This document shows, piece by piece, positions 26,469-34,831 of a DNA stretch of 64,000 nt. Within the stretch, counting starts at the first letter, position 1. Each line of letters opens with the position of its first letter. The notes beneath the pieces were generated by a model. It did not search any database. It was not told the DNA's origin and saw nothing but the letters and a program-made list of their open reading frames with translations. This DNA is from Knoellia sp031844405 (GTDB taxonomy: Bacteria > Actinomycetota > Actinomycetes > Actinomycetales > Dermatophilaceae). The DNA lies in NCBI GenBank assembly GCA_031844405.1, contig JAUZVC010000001.1:1674001-1738000 (forward strand). The letters are read 5' to 3'. Made by a program: the position numbers and the translations under genes.

Positions 26469-27380
26469 ATGGGCGCACGGGAAGACAGGCACGGGGTGGC
26501 CGCCGCCATCGCCGGCCATCAGGGCGGGGTGATCCATCGGGCCCAGCTGCGGGCACGAGGTGTCGGCAAGGAGGGCGTGCGCACCGAGGTCCGAGCCGGT
26601 CGCTGGCAGCGGTGGGGCGTGCACACCGTCCGGGTCGCCACCCTGCCGGTCGAGCCGGTGGCCTACCACTGGCGAGCGGTCTGGGAGTCCGGCGCCGGAG
26701 CAGTGCTCGACGGCGCAGCAGCGCTCGTCGCCCACGGCATGACGGGTTATCGGCCGGCGACGATCGACGTGAGCCTGCCGCGGTCGGCGACCGTGCGACG
26801 GGTCGACGGCGTGACCACCCACCAGCGTCGCGTCCTCGAACGGCACCTCGTGGCCGGGGTGCCTCGGCTGGCACCCGAGTGGGCGACGATCCACGCGGCC
26901 CAGTGGGCGTCCACCGACCGGCAGGCCGCCTTGTTGGTCTGCCTGCCGGTCCAGCAGCGGCTCGTCCCGCCGGCGAGGCTGCTGGAGACCTGGCTCGGGG
27001 TGTTTCGTTCGCGTCGACGGACCCTTCTGGGGCTGGTGATCCAGGACGTCTGCGACGGCGCGCACTCGTTGGGCGAGCTCGACTTCGGCGCGCTGTGCCG
27101 ACGCCGCGGACTACCGTCCCCGGTGCGACAGAGCCTCCGCACGGGGCCCTCCGGCCGGGTCTACCTCGATGTCGAGTGGGAAGGGTTGGTCGTCGAGATC
27201 GATGGGGGACACCACCTCTTCGGGCTCAACCCGACCGACGACGCCCTCCGGGCCAACGAGGTCGCACTCGGTTCGAGCCGGGTCCTGCGCATCCCCCTGA
27301 TCGGCCTGCGCCTGGAGCCCGACCGCTTCATGGCCCAGGTCGCGCGGGGCCTCGGGCTGCCGGTCCTCGCAAGCGCGTGA
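26469..27380 (+). CDS. DUF559 (Vsr-like nuclease fold) protein with AbiEi-like N-terminus
   Basis: A 303-residue protein of a type frequent in actinobacteria. The N-terminal 60 residues (AAAIAGHQGGVIHRAQLRARGVGKEGVRTEVRAGRWQRW) form a winged-helix domain like that of AbiEi antitoxins. The C-terminus holds a Vsr/DUF559 endonuclease-like core, VYLDVEWEGLVVEIDGGHHL, with the Asp...Glu-x-Asp pattern. DNA cleavage is possible but unproved, and no AbiEii partner is adjacent. ATG at 26469 is 6 nt after CACTCT; an upstream in-frame start at 26355 adds unlike sequence. Confidence 0.7.
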   Translation: MGAREDRHGVAAAIAGHQGGVIHRAQLRARGVGKEGVRTEVRAGRWQRWGVHTVRVATLPVEPVAYHWRAVWESGAGAVLDGAAALVAHGMTGYRPATIDVSLPRSATVRRVDGVTTHQRRVLERHLVAGVPRLAPEWATIHAAQWASTDRQAALLVCLPVQQRLVPPARLLETWLGVFRSRRRTLLGLVIQDVCDGAHSLGELDFGALCRRRGLPSPVRQSLRTGPSGRVYLDVEWEGLVVEIDGGHHLFGLNPTDDALRANEVALGSSRVLRIPLIGLRLEPDRFMAQVARGLGLPVLASA

Positions 27381-27434
27381 CGGATGACGCTTCCGCCTGG
27401 ACCGGGAAAGAGCCCGGCAGGGCGCCGGCGAGGG

Positions 27435-27938
27435 TCAGCAGCCGCCGCAGTTGTAGTAGAGGATGTCCCAGTGGCTGCCCTCCTTGGCATAGAGGTTGCC
27501 CGCCCCGGAGCGGTAGAGCGCGGCACCGTCACTGCGGGTACCGGCATACGCGAAGGTGTTCGTGATGTAGCTGCTCACGCACGAGTAGAGCGAGATGTCG
27601 ACCTTGTAGCCGTTCCAGTGGCTGTAGGTCCCCGAGGCGTGCCCGGTCTCGGTGCCGCCGGTGATGTTGACGGCGCACCCACTGGCACGCTTGAGCGTGA
27701 TGACGCCGTCGATCGTCGTCGAGTTGATCTGGTCGAAGGAGGTGCACGTCGAGACGTTGCGGTTGCTGCACCCGCCCGACGACGACCACGTGATGCCCGC
27801 CGCGGAGAGCTTCGAGGTGGCCTGCGCGTGGGTGAGCTTGGTGACGGCCGAGGCCGAGGGTGCGGTGCCGAGGACGGCGGCGAGCGAGACGGCGGCGACG
27901 GCGGCCGTCCGCGCGCCTCGGGTGGCGAGCATGGTCAT
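27435..27938 (-). CDS. Secreted cysteine-containing protein with M15 peptidase-like motif
   Basis: A 167-residue secreted protein: Sec signal MTMLATRGARTAAVAAVSLAAVLGTAPSASA, then a mature domain with six Cys residues. SHWNGYKVDIS resembles the zinc motif SxHxxGxAxD of M15 D-Ala-D-Ala peptidases, and EGSHWDILY could supply the second His, so a peptidoglycan or peptide hydrolase role is possible. The N-terminal region HAQATSKLSAAGITWSSSGGCSNR suits secreted M15-like proteins. The start follows a strong GGAGGA site; TAGCGT (ACGCTA at 27986-27991 on the plus strand) gives about 40 nt of leader. Confidence 0.65.
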   Translation of the reverse strand: MTMLATRGARTAAVAAVSLAAVLGTAPSASAVTKLTHAQATSKLSAAGITWSSSGGCSNRNVSTCTSFDQINSTTIDGVITLKRASGCAVNITGGTETGHASGTYSHWNGYKVDISLYSCVSSYITNTFAYAGTRSDGAALYRSGAGNLYAKEGSHWDILYYNCGGC

Positions 27939-28133
27939 GGTTCCTCCTGCATCGGGTGCGTGCCGGTTCGTGGCCGGCACCTTCGACGCTAGGAAGACGT
28001 CGGCAAGGGCCCGGTCAGCAGCGCGTCAGGATCGTCTCAGGAGTTGGTCAAGCCACGAGACCCCATCAACGGGAACCCTGCGGCAGGCTGACGAGTTGCC
28101 CCCACAGGACCAACCCCAACCCCAGGAGGACCC
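27939..28133. promoter_or_regulatory. Divergent intergenic region
   Basis: 195 bp separating the minus-strand secreted protein from the plus-strand small protein. The minus-strand -10 (TAGCGT) is at 27986-27991. For the plus-strand gene the only visible signal is the ribosome site AGGAGG at 28125-28130; no convincing promoter was found. Confidence 0.35.
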
Positions 28134-28427
28134 ATGGCTCGTGGCGTCATCAAGCTCGCCGCCCTCGCCGGCCTCGCCAAGCAGGCCCGTGAGTACGCCC
28201 GCAAGAACCCCGACTCCGTCTCGTCGGCGATCGGCAAGGTCGAGTCCGCGGTCGGCCGCAAGGTGGGCCCGAAGTATGCCGGCCACGTCGGCAAGGGTGG
28301 CAATGCCCTGCGCTCCGGCCTCGGCATCTCCTCGGCGCGCCCCGTGACCGGAGGGACGACGACCGCGCACGACGACCTCACCTCGCGCACCGACGGGACG
28401 ACCCCGCCGCCCCCGCCGCCGGTCTGA
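28134..28427 (+). CDS. Small MT0933 antitoxin-like protein
   Basis: A 97-residue basic protein. REYARKNPDSVSSAIGKVESAVGRKVGPKYAGHVGKG resembles the MT0933/Rv0909 antitoxin family (KNPDKVxxxIDKxxxxxxxKxGGKYAxxID), while the tail ends in a Pro run. The family was named from a mycobacterial toxin-antitoxin pair, but many members are solitary and their role is unclear. No toxin gene is evident next to it. Strong AGGAGG site; the stop is followed by a hairpin. Confidence 0.6.
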   Translation: MARGVIKLAALAGLAKQAREYARKNPDSVSSAIGKVESAVGRKVGPKYAGHVGKGGNALRSGLGISSARPVTGGTTTAHDDLTSRTDGTTPPPPPPV

Positions 28428-28441
28428 CCGACGGCAGGACC

Positions 28442-28483
28442 CAGAACGCGCCTCCGCTGCCCCGGCAGCCGGGGCGCGTTCTG
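28442..28483 (+). terminator. Hairpin after small MT0933-like gene
   Basis: Perfect 11-bp outer stem, CAGAACGCGCC at 28442-28452 with 28473-28483, enclosing a smaller CCGGCAGCCGG-type hairpin. It lies 15 bp after the stop and ends just before the next gene's promoter. Confidence 0.6.
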
Positions 28484-28497
28484 CGATGCTGGCCCGT

Positions 28498-28899
28498 ATG
28501 CCGCACACGACCCCGCCGCTCGACAAGGCCACCGTGGGCCTCGCCACCCTCTTCCTCACCTCGGGTGCGACGCACCTCGCGCGTCCGCAGGTCTTCGAGG
28601 GGATCGTGCCCCACGTGCTGCCACGCAAGCGCGCGCTCGTCCACGTCAGCGGCGTCGCTGAGATCGTCTGCGCGCTCGGCCTGCTCCACCCCCGCACCCG
28701 CAAGGCCGCCGGGCTGGCGAGCGCCGCGCTGCTCGTCGCCGTCTTCCCGGCCAACGTCCAGATGACCGCCGACCACGCGAAGCGGGCGCAGCGCAGGCAG
28801 GACACCGGCTCGAAGGCCTTCCTCGCGGGCACCCTGGCCCGGCTACCGATGCAGTGGCCGATGATCCGCACGGCGCTGCGGGCGGCCGGACGTCTCTGA
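28498..28899 (+). CDS. DoxX-like membrane protein
   Basis: A 133-residue membrane protein with three to four hydrophobic helices (TVGLATLFLTSGATHLARPQVFEGIVPHVLP, HVSGVAEIVCALGLL, GLASAALLVAVFPANVQM). It fits the DoxX/DUF4267-like pattern seen in actinobacteria. Function is not defined. The start ATG lies inside a GTATGCCG word and 7 nt after GATGCT. Confidence 0.7.
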   Translation: MPHTTPPLDKATVGLATLFLTSGATHLARPQVFEGIVPHVLPRKRALVHVSGVAEIVCALGLLHPRTRKAAGLASAALLVAVFPANVQMTADHAKRAQRRQDTGSKAFLAGTLARLPMQWPMIRTALRAAGRL

Positions 28900-28939
28900 C
28901 CGCCCTCGCGGCGGGCCGGCCACGCCCTACCCTGTCGCC

Positions 28940-29407
28940 ATGGCCGCCTTCGAGTTCCGCCGCAGCACGACCATCGACGCCCCGCCGGCGGTGGTCCATG
29001 CCCTCGTCGACGACTTCCACCAGTGGGAGAGATGGTCGCCGTGGGAGGACGTCGACCCGGACCTGCGCCGCGCCTACTCCGGCGCCGACTCGGGCGTCGG
29101 TGCCCGCTACGAGTGGCAGGGCAACCGCAAGGCCGGCGAGGGCTCGATGGAGATCACCGGCTCGACCCCCGAGCGCATCGCCATCGACCTGCGCTTCCTC
29201 AAGCCCTTCAAGGCCGACAACGACATCGAGTTCGTGCTCACGCCCGCCGGCGAGGGCACGAAGGTCGACTGGGTGATGCGGGGCAACAACACCGGACTCG
29301 CCGCGCTCTTCGCCAAGGTCATGCCGACCGAGAAGCTCGTCGGCAAGGACTTCGAGAAGGGCCTGGCCCGGCTCAAGGCCGCGGCCGAGTCACGCCCGAC
29401 CGGCTGA
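28940..29407 (+). CDS. SRPBCC-family protein (polyketide cyclase/START-like)
   Basis: A 155-residue helix-grip protein: FEFRRSTTIDAPPAVVHALVDDFHQWERWSPWEDVDP is the usual SRPBCC opening, followed by GARYEWQGNRKAGEGSMEIT, a WVMRGNN strand, and a long C-terminal helix with EKGLARLKA. Members bind hydrophobic ligands, but the ligand here is unknown. ATG at 28940 follows TACCCT by 6 nt, suggesting a leaderless message. Confidence 0.85.
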   Translation: MAAFEFRRSTTIDAPPAVVHALVDDFHQWERWSPWEDVDPDLRRAYSGADSGVGARYEWQGNRKAGEGSMEITGSTPERIAIDLRFLKPFKADNDIEFVLTPAGEGTKVDWVMRGNNTGLAALFAKVMPTEKLVGKDFEKGLARLKAAAESRPTG

Positions 29408-29441
29408 CGTCAGCCGCGACGGTCCGGGCGCTCGTCGACCT

Positions 29442-29972
29442 TCACGGCTTCCACGCCAGACCGGCGTCGCGCAGCGCCTCGTCGAGCATGCCGAGCGCCT
29501 TCGGCCCCATCCCGTGCAGGGACAGCACGTCGGCCCGCCGCCGTTCGCCGAGCTCCTCGAGGGTCGTGATGCCGGCCGAGGCGAGCGCCCTCGAGGCCGG
29601 GTTGCTCGTCTGCGGGATCGCGGTGCCCGTGCGTGCGAGCGTCTCGGCGATGCGGACCCGGTATGCCGTGGCGAGGGCGTCGAGGTCCGCGCGGTAGTCG
29701 GCGATCCGGCAGCCGAGCCCGTTGCGCTTGGCGAGGATGCCCTCGTCGGCCCAGTGCGGGCGGGCGCGGTCGAGGAGGTCGCGCGGCAGGTCCCCGGACG
29801 CGTTCGTCACGCGCCACCACGGAAGGCCCTCGCTGTGGCGCGACATGATCGACCCGACTTCGCGCGGCCCGATGCCGACGATCTTCGCGAGGTCGCCGTA
29901 GCTGACGACCCGTCCGCGCGGCACGAGCTCGACAAGGGTGAGCACCCGCTCGATCGTCAGCTCGCTCGCCAT
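29442..29972 (-). CDS. Alkyltransferase-like (ATL) protein fused to a helix-hairpin-helix domain
   Basis: A 176-residue protein. Residues 1-100 have the DNA-binding domain of O6-alkylguanine-DNA alkyltransferase (RVVSYGDLAKIVGIGPREVGSIMSRH). The catalytic PCHRV is replaced by Pro51-Trp52-Trp53-Arg54-Val55, the hallmark of ATL proteins that bind O6-alkylguanine and flag it for nucleotide excision repair without transferring the alkyl group. Residues 120-176 (NPASRALASAGITTLEELGERRRADVLSLHGMGPKALGML) form a helix-hairpin-helix unit like RNA polymerase alpha CTD, an unusual addition. ATG at 29972 follows TACGCT by 6 nt. Confidence 0.8.
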   Translation of the reverse strand: MASELTIERVLTLVELVPRGRVVSYGDLAKIVGIGPREVGSIMSRHSEGLPWWRVTNASGDLPRDLLDRARPHWADEGILAKRNGLGCRIADYRADLDALATAYRVRIAETLARTGTAIPQTSNPASRALASAGITTLEELGERRRADVLSLHGMGPKALGMLDEALRDAGLAWKP

Positions 29973-30167
29973 GCCGCCAGCGTAGGGCGGGCGCCCGACG
30001 GTGCCGCGGACCCGGCTCCCTCCGCCCGATGACGCCGGAGAACCGGTGGGCTTGTGCGACATCGTCGACGCGAGCAGAGTGGGACATGACGACGCGCCGG
30101 ACGCGGCCTCGTCACCCGACCGCCCAGTGCGCCGCCCCGGAAGTCCCCACCACCGAGGAGGTTCACC
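29973..30167. promoter_or_regulatory. Divergent region between ATL and CBS genes
   Basis: 195 bp. The minus-strand TACGCT box (AGCGTA, 29979-29984 on the plus strand) drives the ATL gene. The plus side ends with GAGGAGG (30156-30162) before the CBS gene. Nothing else was recognised. Confidence 0.35.
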
Positions 30168-30587
30168 ATGACGACGGCTCGAGACGTGATGCACGTGGGC
30201 ACGCAGTGCATCGGCGAGGACCAGACGCTCGACGAGGCCGCGCGGATGATGCGCGACATGGGGGTCGGGTCCCTGCCCATCTGTGGCAACGACGAGAAGC
30301 TGCACGGGATCATCACCGACCGCGACATCGTCATCAAGTGCGTCGCGGAGGGCATGGACCCGAGCACCTGCACCGCGGCCGAGCTCGCACAGGGCACGGT
30401 CACGTGGGTCGACGCCGACACCGACATGACCGACATCGTCGAGATGATGGGTCGCGAGCAGATCAAGCGCCTGCCGGTCATCTCGGACCACCGCCTCGTC
30501 GGCATGATCAGCGAGGCCGACCTCGCGAGGCACCTCGACGACGCGCAGCTCAGCACGTTCGTGGAGAAGGTGTTCGCAAGGCCCTGA
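30168..30587 (+). CDS. CBS-domain-pair protein, HRP1-like
   Basis: A 139-residue protein made of two CBS domains (residues 8-60 and 75-130): ARDVMHVGTQCIGEDQTLDEAARMMRDMGVGSLPIC and DMTDIVEMMGREQIKRLPVISDHRLVGMISEADL. It is similar in layout to mycobacterial hypoxic response protein 1. CBS pairs bind adenosine nucleotides, but the partner is unknown here. The ribosome site is GAGGAGG. A strong hairpin follows. Confidence 0.88.
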   Translation: MTTARDVMHVGTQCIGEDQTLDEAARMMRDMGVGSLPICGNDEKLHGIITDRDIVIKCVAEGMDPSTCTAAELAQGTVTWVDADTDMTDIVEMMGREQIKRLPVISDHRLVGMISEADLARHLDDAQLSTFVEKVFARP

Positions 30588-30607
30588 CCCCGGCCGAGGC
30601 CGGTCGT

Positions 30608-30652
30608 GCATCTCGCCCGGGACGGTCCGGGGCGACCGTCCGGGCGAGGTGC
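30608..30652 (+). terminator. Terminator after CBS-domain gene
   Basis: Long hairpin with arms about 30608-30627 (starting GCATCTCGCCCGG) and 30634-30652, one mismatch and one bulge, 6-nt loop. It sits 20 bp after the CBS stop and before the proS promoter. Confidence 0.65.
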
Positions 30653-30698
30653 GCGGGATCGGCCGGGAATGCGCGTGAACGGCATACGGGGTCGTCGT

Positions 30699-30704
30699 TA
30701 TCCT
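30699..30704 (+). promoter_or_regulatory. Putative proS -10 box
   Basis: TATCCT, about 38 nt before the proS GTG, leaves a short leader containing GGAGA at 30731-30735. A GTATGCCG word (complement) lies just upstream near 30681. Confidence 0.4.
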
Positions 30705-30741
30705 TGGCGGGTTGCCCACCCCTCACACCTGGAGACCTCCT

Positions 30742-32580
30742 GTGGCCATGCGCATGTCCTCGCTGTTCCTGCGAACCCTGCGCGAGGACCCGGCCGACGC
30801 CGAGCTGCCCGGTCACCGGCTCCTCGTGCGCGCCGGCTACATCCGTCGCGCCGCCCCCGGCATCTACACGTGGCTGCCGCTCGGGCTCAAGGTGCTGCGC
30901 AAGGTCGAGGCGATCGTGCGCGAGGAGATGGACGCCATCGGTGCGCAGGAGCTGACCTTCCCGGCGCTCCTGCCGCGCGAGCCCTACGAGGCGACGAACC
31001 GCTGGACCGAGTACGGCGACAACATCTTCCGGCTCAAGGACCGCAAGGGCGTCGACTACCTCCTCGGGCCGACGCACGAGGAGATGTTCACCCTCGCCGT
31101 CAAGGACATGTTCAGCTCCTACAAGGAGCTGCCGCTCAGCCTCTACCAGATCCAGAACAAGTACCGCGACGAGGCGCGTCCGCGTGCGGGCCTCCTGCGC
31201 GGGCGCGAGTTCGTCATGAAGGACTCGTACTCGTTCGACGTGAGCGACGAAGGACTGGACGCGTCCTACCAGGCCCACCGCGACGCCTACATCAAGATCT
31301 TCGACCAGCTCGGGTTCGAGTACGTCATCGTCTCCGCGATGTCCGGGGCCATGGGCGGCTCGGCGAGCGAGGAGTTCCTCGCCGTGAGCGAGATCGGCGA
31401 GGACACCTTCGTCCGCAACGACTCCGGCACGTATGCCGCGAACGTCGAGGCCGTCGTCGTGCCGCAGGCCGCGCCGGTCGACGCCTCCGGCGTCCCGGCC
31501 GCGCACGTCGAGGACACTCCCGACACCCCGACGATCGAGACGCTCGTGACCTCGCTCAACGCCAACCACGCACGCGAGGACGGTCGCGAGTGGACGGCCG
31601 CCGACACCCTCAAGAACGTCATCGTCATGCTCGTCCACCCGGACGGCACGCGTGAGCCGCTGGCCGTCGGGGTGCCCGGCGACCGTGAGGTCGACGCCAA
31701 GCGTCTCGAGGCGCAGGTGAGCCCGGCCGAGGTCGAGGCGTTCGAGGAGAAGGACTTCGCGGCTAACCCGGTGCTCACCAAGGGCTACATCGGCCCCGGC
31801 GTGCTCGGCGAGGAGCGCTCGTCCGGGATCCGCTACCTGCTCGACCCCTCGATCGCCGAGGGGTCCGCGTGGGTCACCGGCGCCGACGAGCACGGCAAGC
31901 ACGTCCTCGACCTCGTCCACGGCCGCGACTTCACCGCCGACGGCACGATCCAGGCCGCCGAGGTGCGCGAGGGCGACCCGAGCCCCGACGGCGACGGGGT
32001 CCTGCACACGGCGCGCGGCATCGAGATGGGCCACATCTTCCAGCTCGGCCGCAAGTTCGCCGACGCGCTCGATCTCAAGGTGCTCGACGAGAACGGCAAG
32101 CTCGTCACGGTGACGATGGGGTCCTATGGCATCGGCGTCTCGCGCGCCGTCGCAGCGATCGCCGAGGGCAACCTCGACGAGTCCGGGCTGTGCTGGCCGC
32201 GCAACGTCACGCCCGCCGACGTCCACGTCGTCGCGACGGGCAAGAACCGCGACCGTGACGGCGACGTCTTCGCCAAGGCCGACGAGCTCACCGCCGCCCT
32301 CGAGGCGCAGGGGCTCGAGGTCCTCTACGACGACCGCGAGAAGGTGAGCCCCGGCGTGAAGTTCAAGGACTCCGAGCTCATCGGCGTCCCGACGATCGTC
32401 GTCGTCGGGAAGTCCCTCGAGAACGGTGTCGTCGAGATCAAGGACCGGCGCAGCGGCGAACGCCGTGAGGTCGCCGTCGACGCGATCGTCGACGAGGTCG
32501 TGCGCGAGGTCCGCGGCGCCGACCAGGCGGCCACTGCGGCCACCGCGCCGACCCCGGCCACGGCCGAGGCGCGCGCATGA
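30742..32580 (+). CDS. proS: Prolyl-tRNA synthetase
   Basis: A 612-residue class II synthetase of the bacterial type. Motif 1 region LVRAGYIRRAAPGIYTWLPLGLKVL, motif 2 YQIQNKYRDEARPRAGLLRGREFVMKDSYSF, a YbaK-like editing insertion (about 225-385) that clears misacylated Ala-tRNAPro, motif 3 MGSYGIGVSRAVAAI, and a C-terminal anticodon-binding domain. GTG at 30742 was preferred over ATG at 30748 or 30754 because GGAG lies 7 nt before it. It is coupled to the HAD gene by a 4-bp overlap. Confidence 0.97.
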   Translation: MAMRMSSLFLRTLREDPADAELPGHRLLVRAGYIRRAAPGIYTWLPLGLKVLRKVEAIVREEMDAIGAQELTFPALLPREPYEATNRWTEYGDNIFRLKDRKGVDYLLGPTHEEMFTLAVKDMFSSYKELPLSLYQIQNKYRDEARPRAGLLRGREFVMKDSYSFDVSDEGLDASYQAHRDAYIKIFDQLGFEYVIVSAMSGAMGGSASEEFLAVSEIGEDTFVRNDSGTYAANVEAVVVPQAAPVDASGVPAAHVEDTPDTPTIETLVTSLNANHAREDGREWTAADTLKNVIVMLVHPDGTREPLAVGVPGDREVDAKRLEAQVSPAEVEAFEEKDFAANPVLTKGYIGPGVLGEERSSGIRYLLDPSIAEGSAWVTGADEHGKHVLDLVHGRDFTADGTIQAAEVREGDPSPDGDGVLHTARGIEMGHIFQLGRKFADALDLKVLDENGKLVTVTMGSYGIGVSRAVAAIAEGNLDESGLCWPRNVTPADVHVVATGKNRDRDGDVFAKADELTAALEAQGLEVLYDDREKVSPGVKFKDSELIGVPTIVVVGKSLENGVVEIKDRRSGERREVAVDAIVDEVVREVRGADQAATAATAPTPATAEARA

Positions 32581-33338
32581 ACGGGTCCCGCCCCATCGAG
32601 GCCGTCATCTTCGACTGGGGCGGGACGCTCACGCCCTGGCACGACGTCGACCTGCCGCAGCAGTGGCGGGTCTATGCCCGCGAGGTCCACGGCATCCCCG
32701 TCGACGCGAGCGAGATGCCCGCCGACGAGCTCGCCGAGGCCGACTCGCTCGCGCTGCGCATCCTCGAGGCGGAGGACCGCGCCTGGCAGCGCGGCCGCAC
32801 CGACCACTCCAGCGCCACCCTCGAGGACATCCTCGACGACGCCGGCATCGACCCGGCGCACGACCGACACCACCTCGCGCTGGCCGCCTACCGGGGGTTC
32901 TGGGAGCCGCACACCCACACCGACGAACAGGTCAAGCCGCTCTGGGAGGGCCTGCGCGAGAGGAACATCCGCATCGGCGTCCTCTCCAACACGATCTGGT
33001 CGCGCGACTACCACCGCGAGGTCTTCGAGCGCGACGGCGTGCTCCACCTGCTCGACGCCGACGTCTACTCCTCGGAGATCCACGTCGTCAAGCCGCACGC
33101 CGACGCCTTCCTCGCGGCGTGCAAGGCCGTCGGCGTCGACCCCGAGGCCGCGGCCTACGTCGGTGACCGCCCCTTCGAGGACGTCCACGGCCCGCAGCAG
33201 GTGGGCATGCGCGCGATCTGGGTTCCGCACTCCGACATCCCCGTCGACCAGCAGGTGGCGGTCGAGGTCACGCCGGACGCCGTCGCCCACGAGCTGCTCG
33301 ACGTCCTCGACATCGTCGACGGCTGGTCAGGGTCCTGA
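32577..33338 (+). CDS. HAD-family hydrolase
   Basis: A 253-residue HAD phosphatase-like protein. Motif I is IFDWGGTLT (residues 11-19) with nucleophile Asp13 but Gly at the usual general acid position Asp+2, motif II is LSNTIWS, motif III contains Lys in HVVKPHADAF, and motif IV is YVGDRPFEDV. The DxG variant occurs in some HADs with low or altered phosphatase activity. The substrate is unknown. It overlaps proS by 4 bp. Confidence 0.85.
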   Translation: MNGSRPIEAVIFDWGGTLTPWHDVDLPQQWRVYAREVHGIPVDASEMPADELAEADSLALRILEAEDRAWQRGRTDHSSATLEDILDDAGIDPAHDRHHLALAAYRGFWEPHTHTDEQVKPLWEGLRERNIRIGVLSNTIWSRDYHREVFERDGVLHLLDADVYSSEIHVVKPHADAFLAACKAVGVDPEAAAYVGDRPFEDVHGPQQVGMRAIWVPHSDIPVDQQVAVEVTPDAVAHELLDVLDIVDGWSGS

Positions 33339-33345
33339 CCGCGGC

Positions 33346-34137
33346 ATGACCGACACCCTCGGCGACGTCGGCCTCACCACGCTCGCGCTCATGGCCCTCG
33401 CCGGGTTCGTCGCGGGCTGGATCGACGCGGTGGTCGGCGGGGGAGGGCTCATCCAGATCCCGGCGCTGCTGCTCGGCTTCCCGGGAGCGACCCCGGCCCA
33501 GGTGCTCGCGACCAACAAGATCGGCTCGATCGCGGGCACGGTCGCCAGCGCGACGACCTACTGGCGGCGGGTGAGACCGGACCTGCGCACCGCCCTGCCC
33601 ATGGCGGGCGTCGCCTACCTCGGCGCCATCGGCGGCGCGCTTCTCGGGCTGCACATCCCGAAGTCGGCGTTCAACCCGATCATCCTCGTCATGCTCGTCG
33701 CGGTCGGCGCCTACACCCTCTTCAAGCCCTCGCTCGGCACGAGCACGGCGCTGCGTTGGGACGGCACGCGCCACACCGTGACCGCCATGGCCGTGGGCTT
33801 CGTCATCGGCATCTACGACGGAGCCCTCGGCCCGGGCACGGGCTCGTTCATGGTCTTCGCCCTGGTCGGCCTCATGGGCTACGCCTTCCTCGAGGCGAGC
33901 GCCAAGGCCAAGATCGCGAACTTCGCCACCAACCTCGGCGCCCTCACCGTCTTCGCGCCGGGCGGTCACGTCATGTGGAAGGTCGGCGCGGTCATGGCCG
34001 CGGCCAACCTCCTCGGCGGCTACGTCGGTGCCCGCACGGCGGTCTCTCGCGGGAGTGGTTTCGTCCGCGTCGTCTTCGTCGTCGTCGTGGCGGCGTTCAT
34101 CATCCGTATCGGAGGGCAGGTGCTCGGTGTCTGGTGA
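33346..34137 (+). CDS. TSUP-family transporter (TauE/SafE-like)
   Basis: A 263-residue membrane protein with about eight helices and the duplicated TSUP signature: GWIDAVVGGGGLIQIPALLLGFPGATPAQVLATNK in the first half and IGIYDGALGPGTGSFMVFALVGLMGY in the second. The family moves sulfite, sulfonates or other anions; the substrate is unassigned. It begins 8 bp after the HAD gene and overlaps the next gene. Confidence 0.9.
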   Translation: MTDTLGDVGLTTLALMALAGFVAGWIDAVVGGGGLIQIPALLLGFPGATPAQVLATNKIGSIAGTVASATTYWRRVRPDLRTALPMAGVAYLGAIGGALLGLHIPKSAFNPIILVMLVAVGAYTLFKPSLGTSTALRWDGTRHTVTAMAVGFVIGIYDGALGPGTGSFMVFALVGLMGYAFLEASAKAKIANFATNLGALTVFAPGGHVMWKVGAVMAAANLLGGYVGARTAVSRGSGFVRVVFVVVVAAFIIRIGGQVLGVW

Positions 34138-34831
34138 CGTGACTGGTGACGACTCCTCGGAGCAGCAGGTCGAGGACCTGCTCGACCGCCTCGCCGACCT
34201 CGTCGACCGCGTGGCCCCGCGCCGCGCCGTGCTCGGCATCGCCGGCCCGCCCGGAGCCGGCAAGACGACCCTGGTGACGCGTCTGCTCACGGCCGTGACG
34301 GCATACCCACGCCTGTCCGGGCGGGTCGCGCACGTGCCGATGGACGGCTTCCACCTCACCAACGCGGAGCTGGAGGTGCTCGGGAGGCGCGACCGCAAGG
34401 GGGCGCCGGACACCTTCGACGCAAGCGCGTATGCCGGCCTGCTCGCTGCCGTGCGCACCGAACCGCGAGCGGTCGTCACCGCGCCGAGCTTCGACCACGT
34501 CGTCGGTGAGCCGGTGCCCGACTCGCTCGTCGTCCCGCTGACCGCCGACCTCGTCGTCACGGAGGGCAACTACCTGCTGCTCGACGACGCGGGGTGGACC
34601 GCCGTGCCGCCGCTGCTCGACGAGGTCTGGTGGTGCGCGCTCGCCCCGGCCGCCCGTGTCGAGCGGCTCATCGCCCGCCATGTCGAGACCGGCCGCGAGG
34701 TCGCGGACGCGACCGAGTGGGTGCTCCGCTCCGACGAGGCCAACGCGCGCGCCGTCGCAGAGGGCGAGGCCCGCGCGGACGTCGTGCTCCTCGACGGCGT
34801 CGTCGTCAGCTCTCGGCGACCGGAGTCGTGA
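34127..34831 (+). CDS. P-loop nucleoside/nucleotide kinase family protein
   Basis: A 234-residue kinase with P-loop GIAGPPGAGKTTL (near residue 38) and VPMDGFHLTNAEL, which together resemble the uridine kinase/pantothenate kinase (YggC/FrcK-like) group. RLIARHVETGREVADATEWVLRSDEANA is the usual C-terminal segment. Likely phosphorylates a sugar, nucleoside or vitamin. GTG at 34127 lies inside the TSUP gene after GGAGGG; GTG at 34139 is an alternative. Its 3' end overlaps the convergent amylosucrase gene by 26 bp. Confidence 0.8.
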   Translation: MSGDVTGDDSSEQQVEDLLDRLADLVDRVAPRRAVLGIAGPPGAGKTTLVTRLLTAVTAYPRLSGRVAHVPMDGFHLTNAELEVLGRRDRKGAPDTFDASAYAGLLAAVRTEPRAVVTAPSFDHVVGEPVPDSLVVPLTADLVVTEGNYLLLDDAGWTAVPPLLDEVWWCALAPAARVERLIARHVETGREVADATEWVLRSDEANARAVAEGEARADVVLLDGVVVSSRRPES

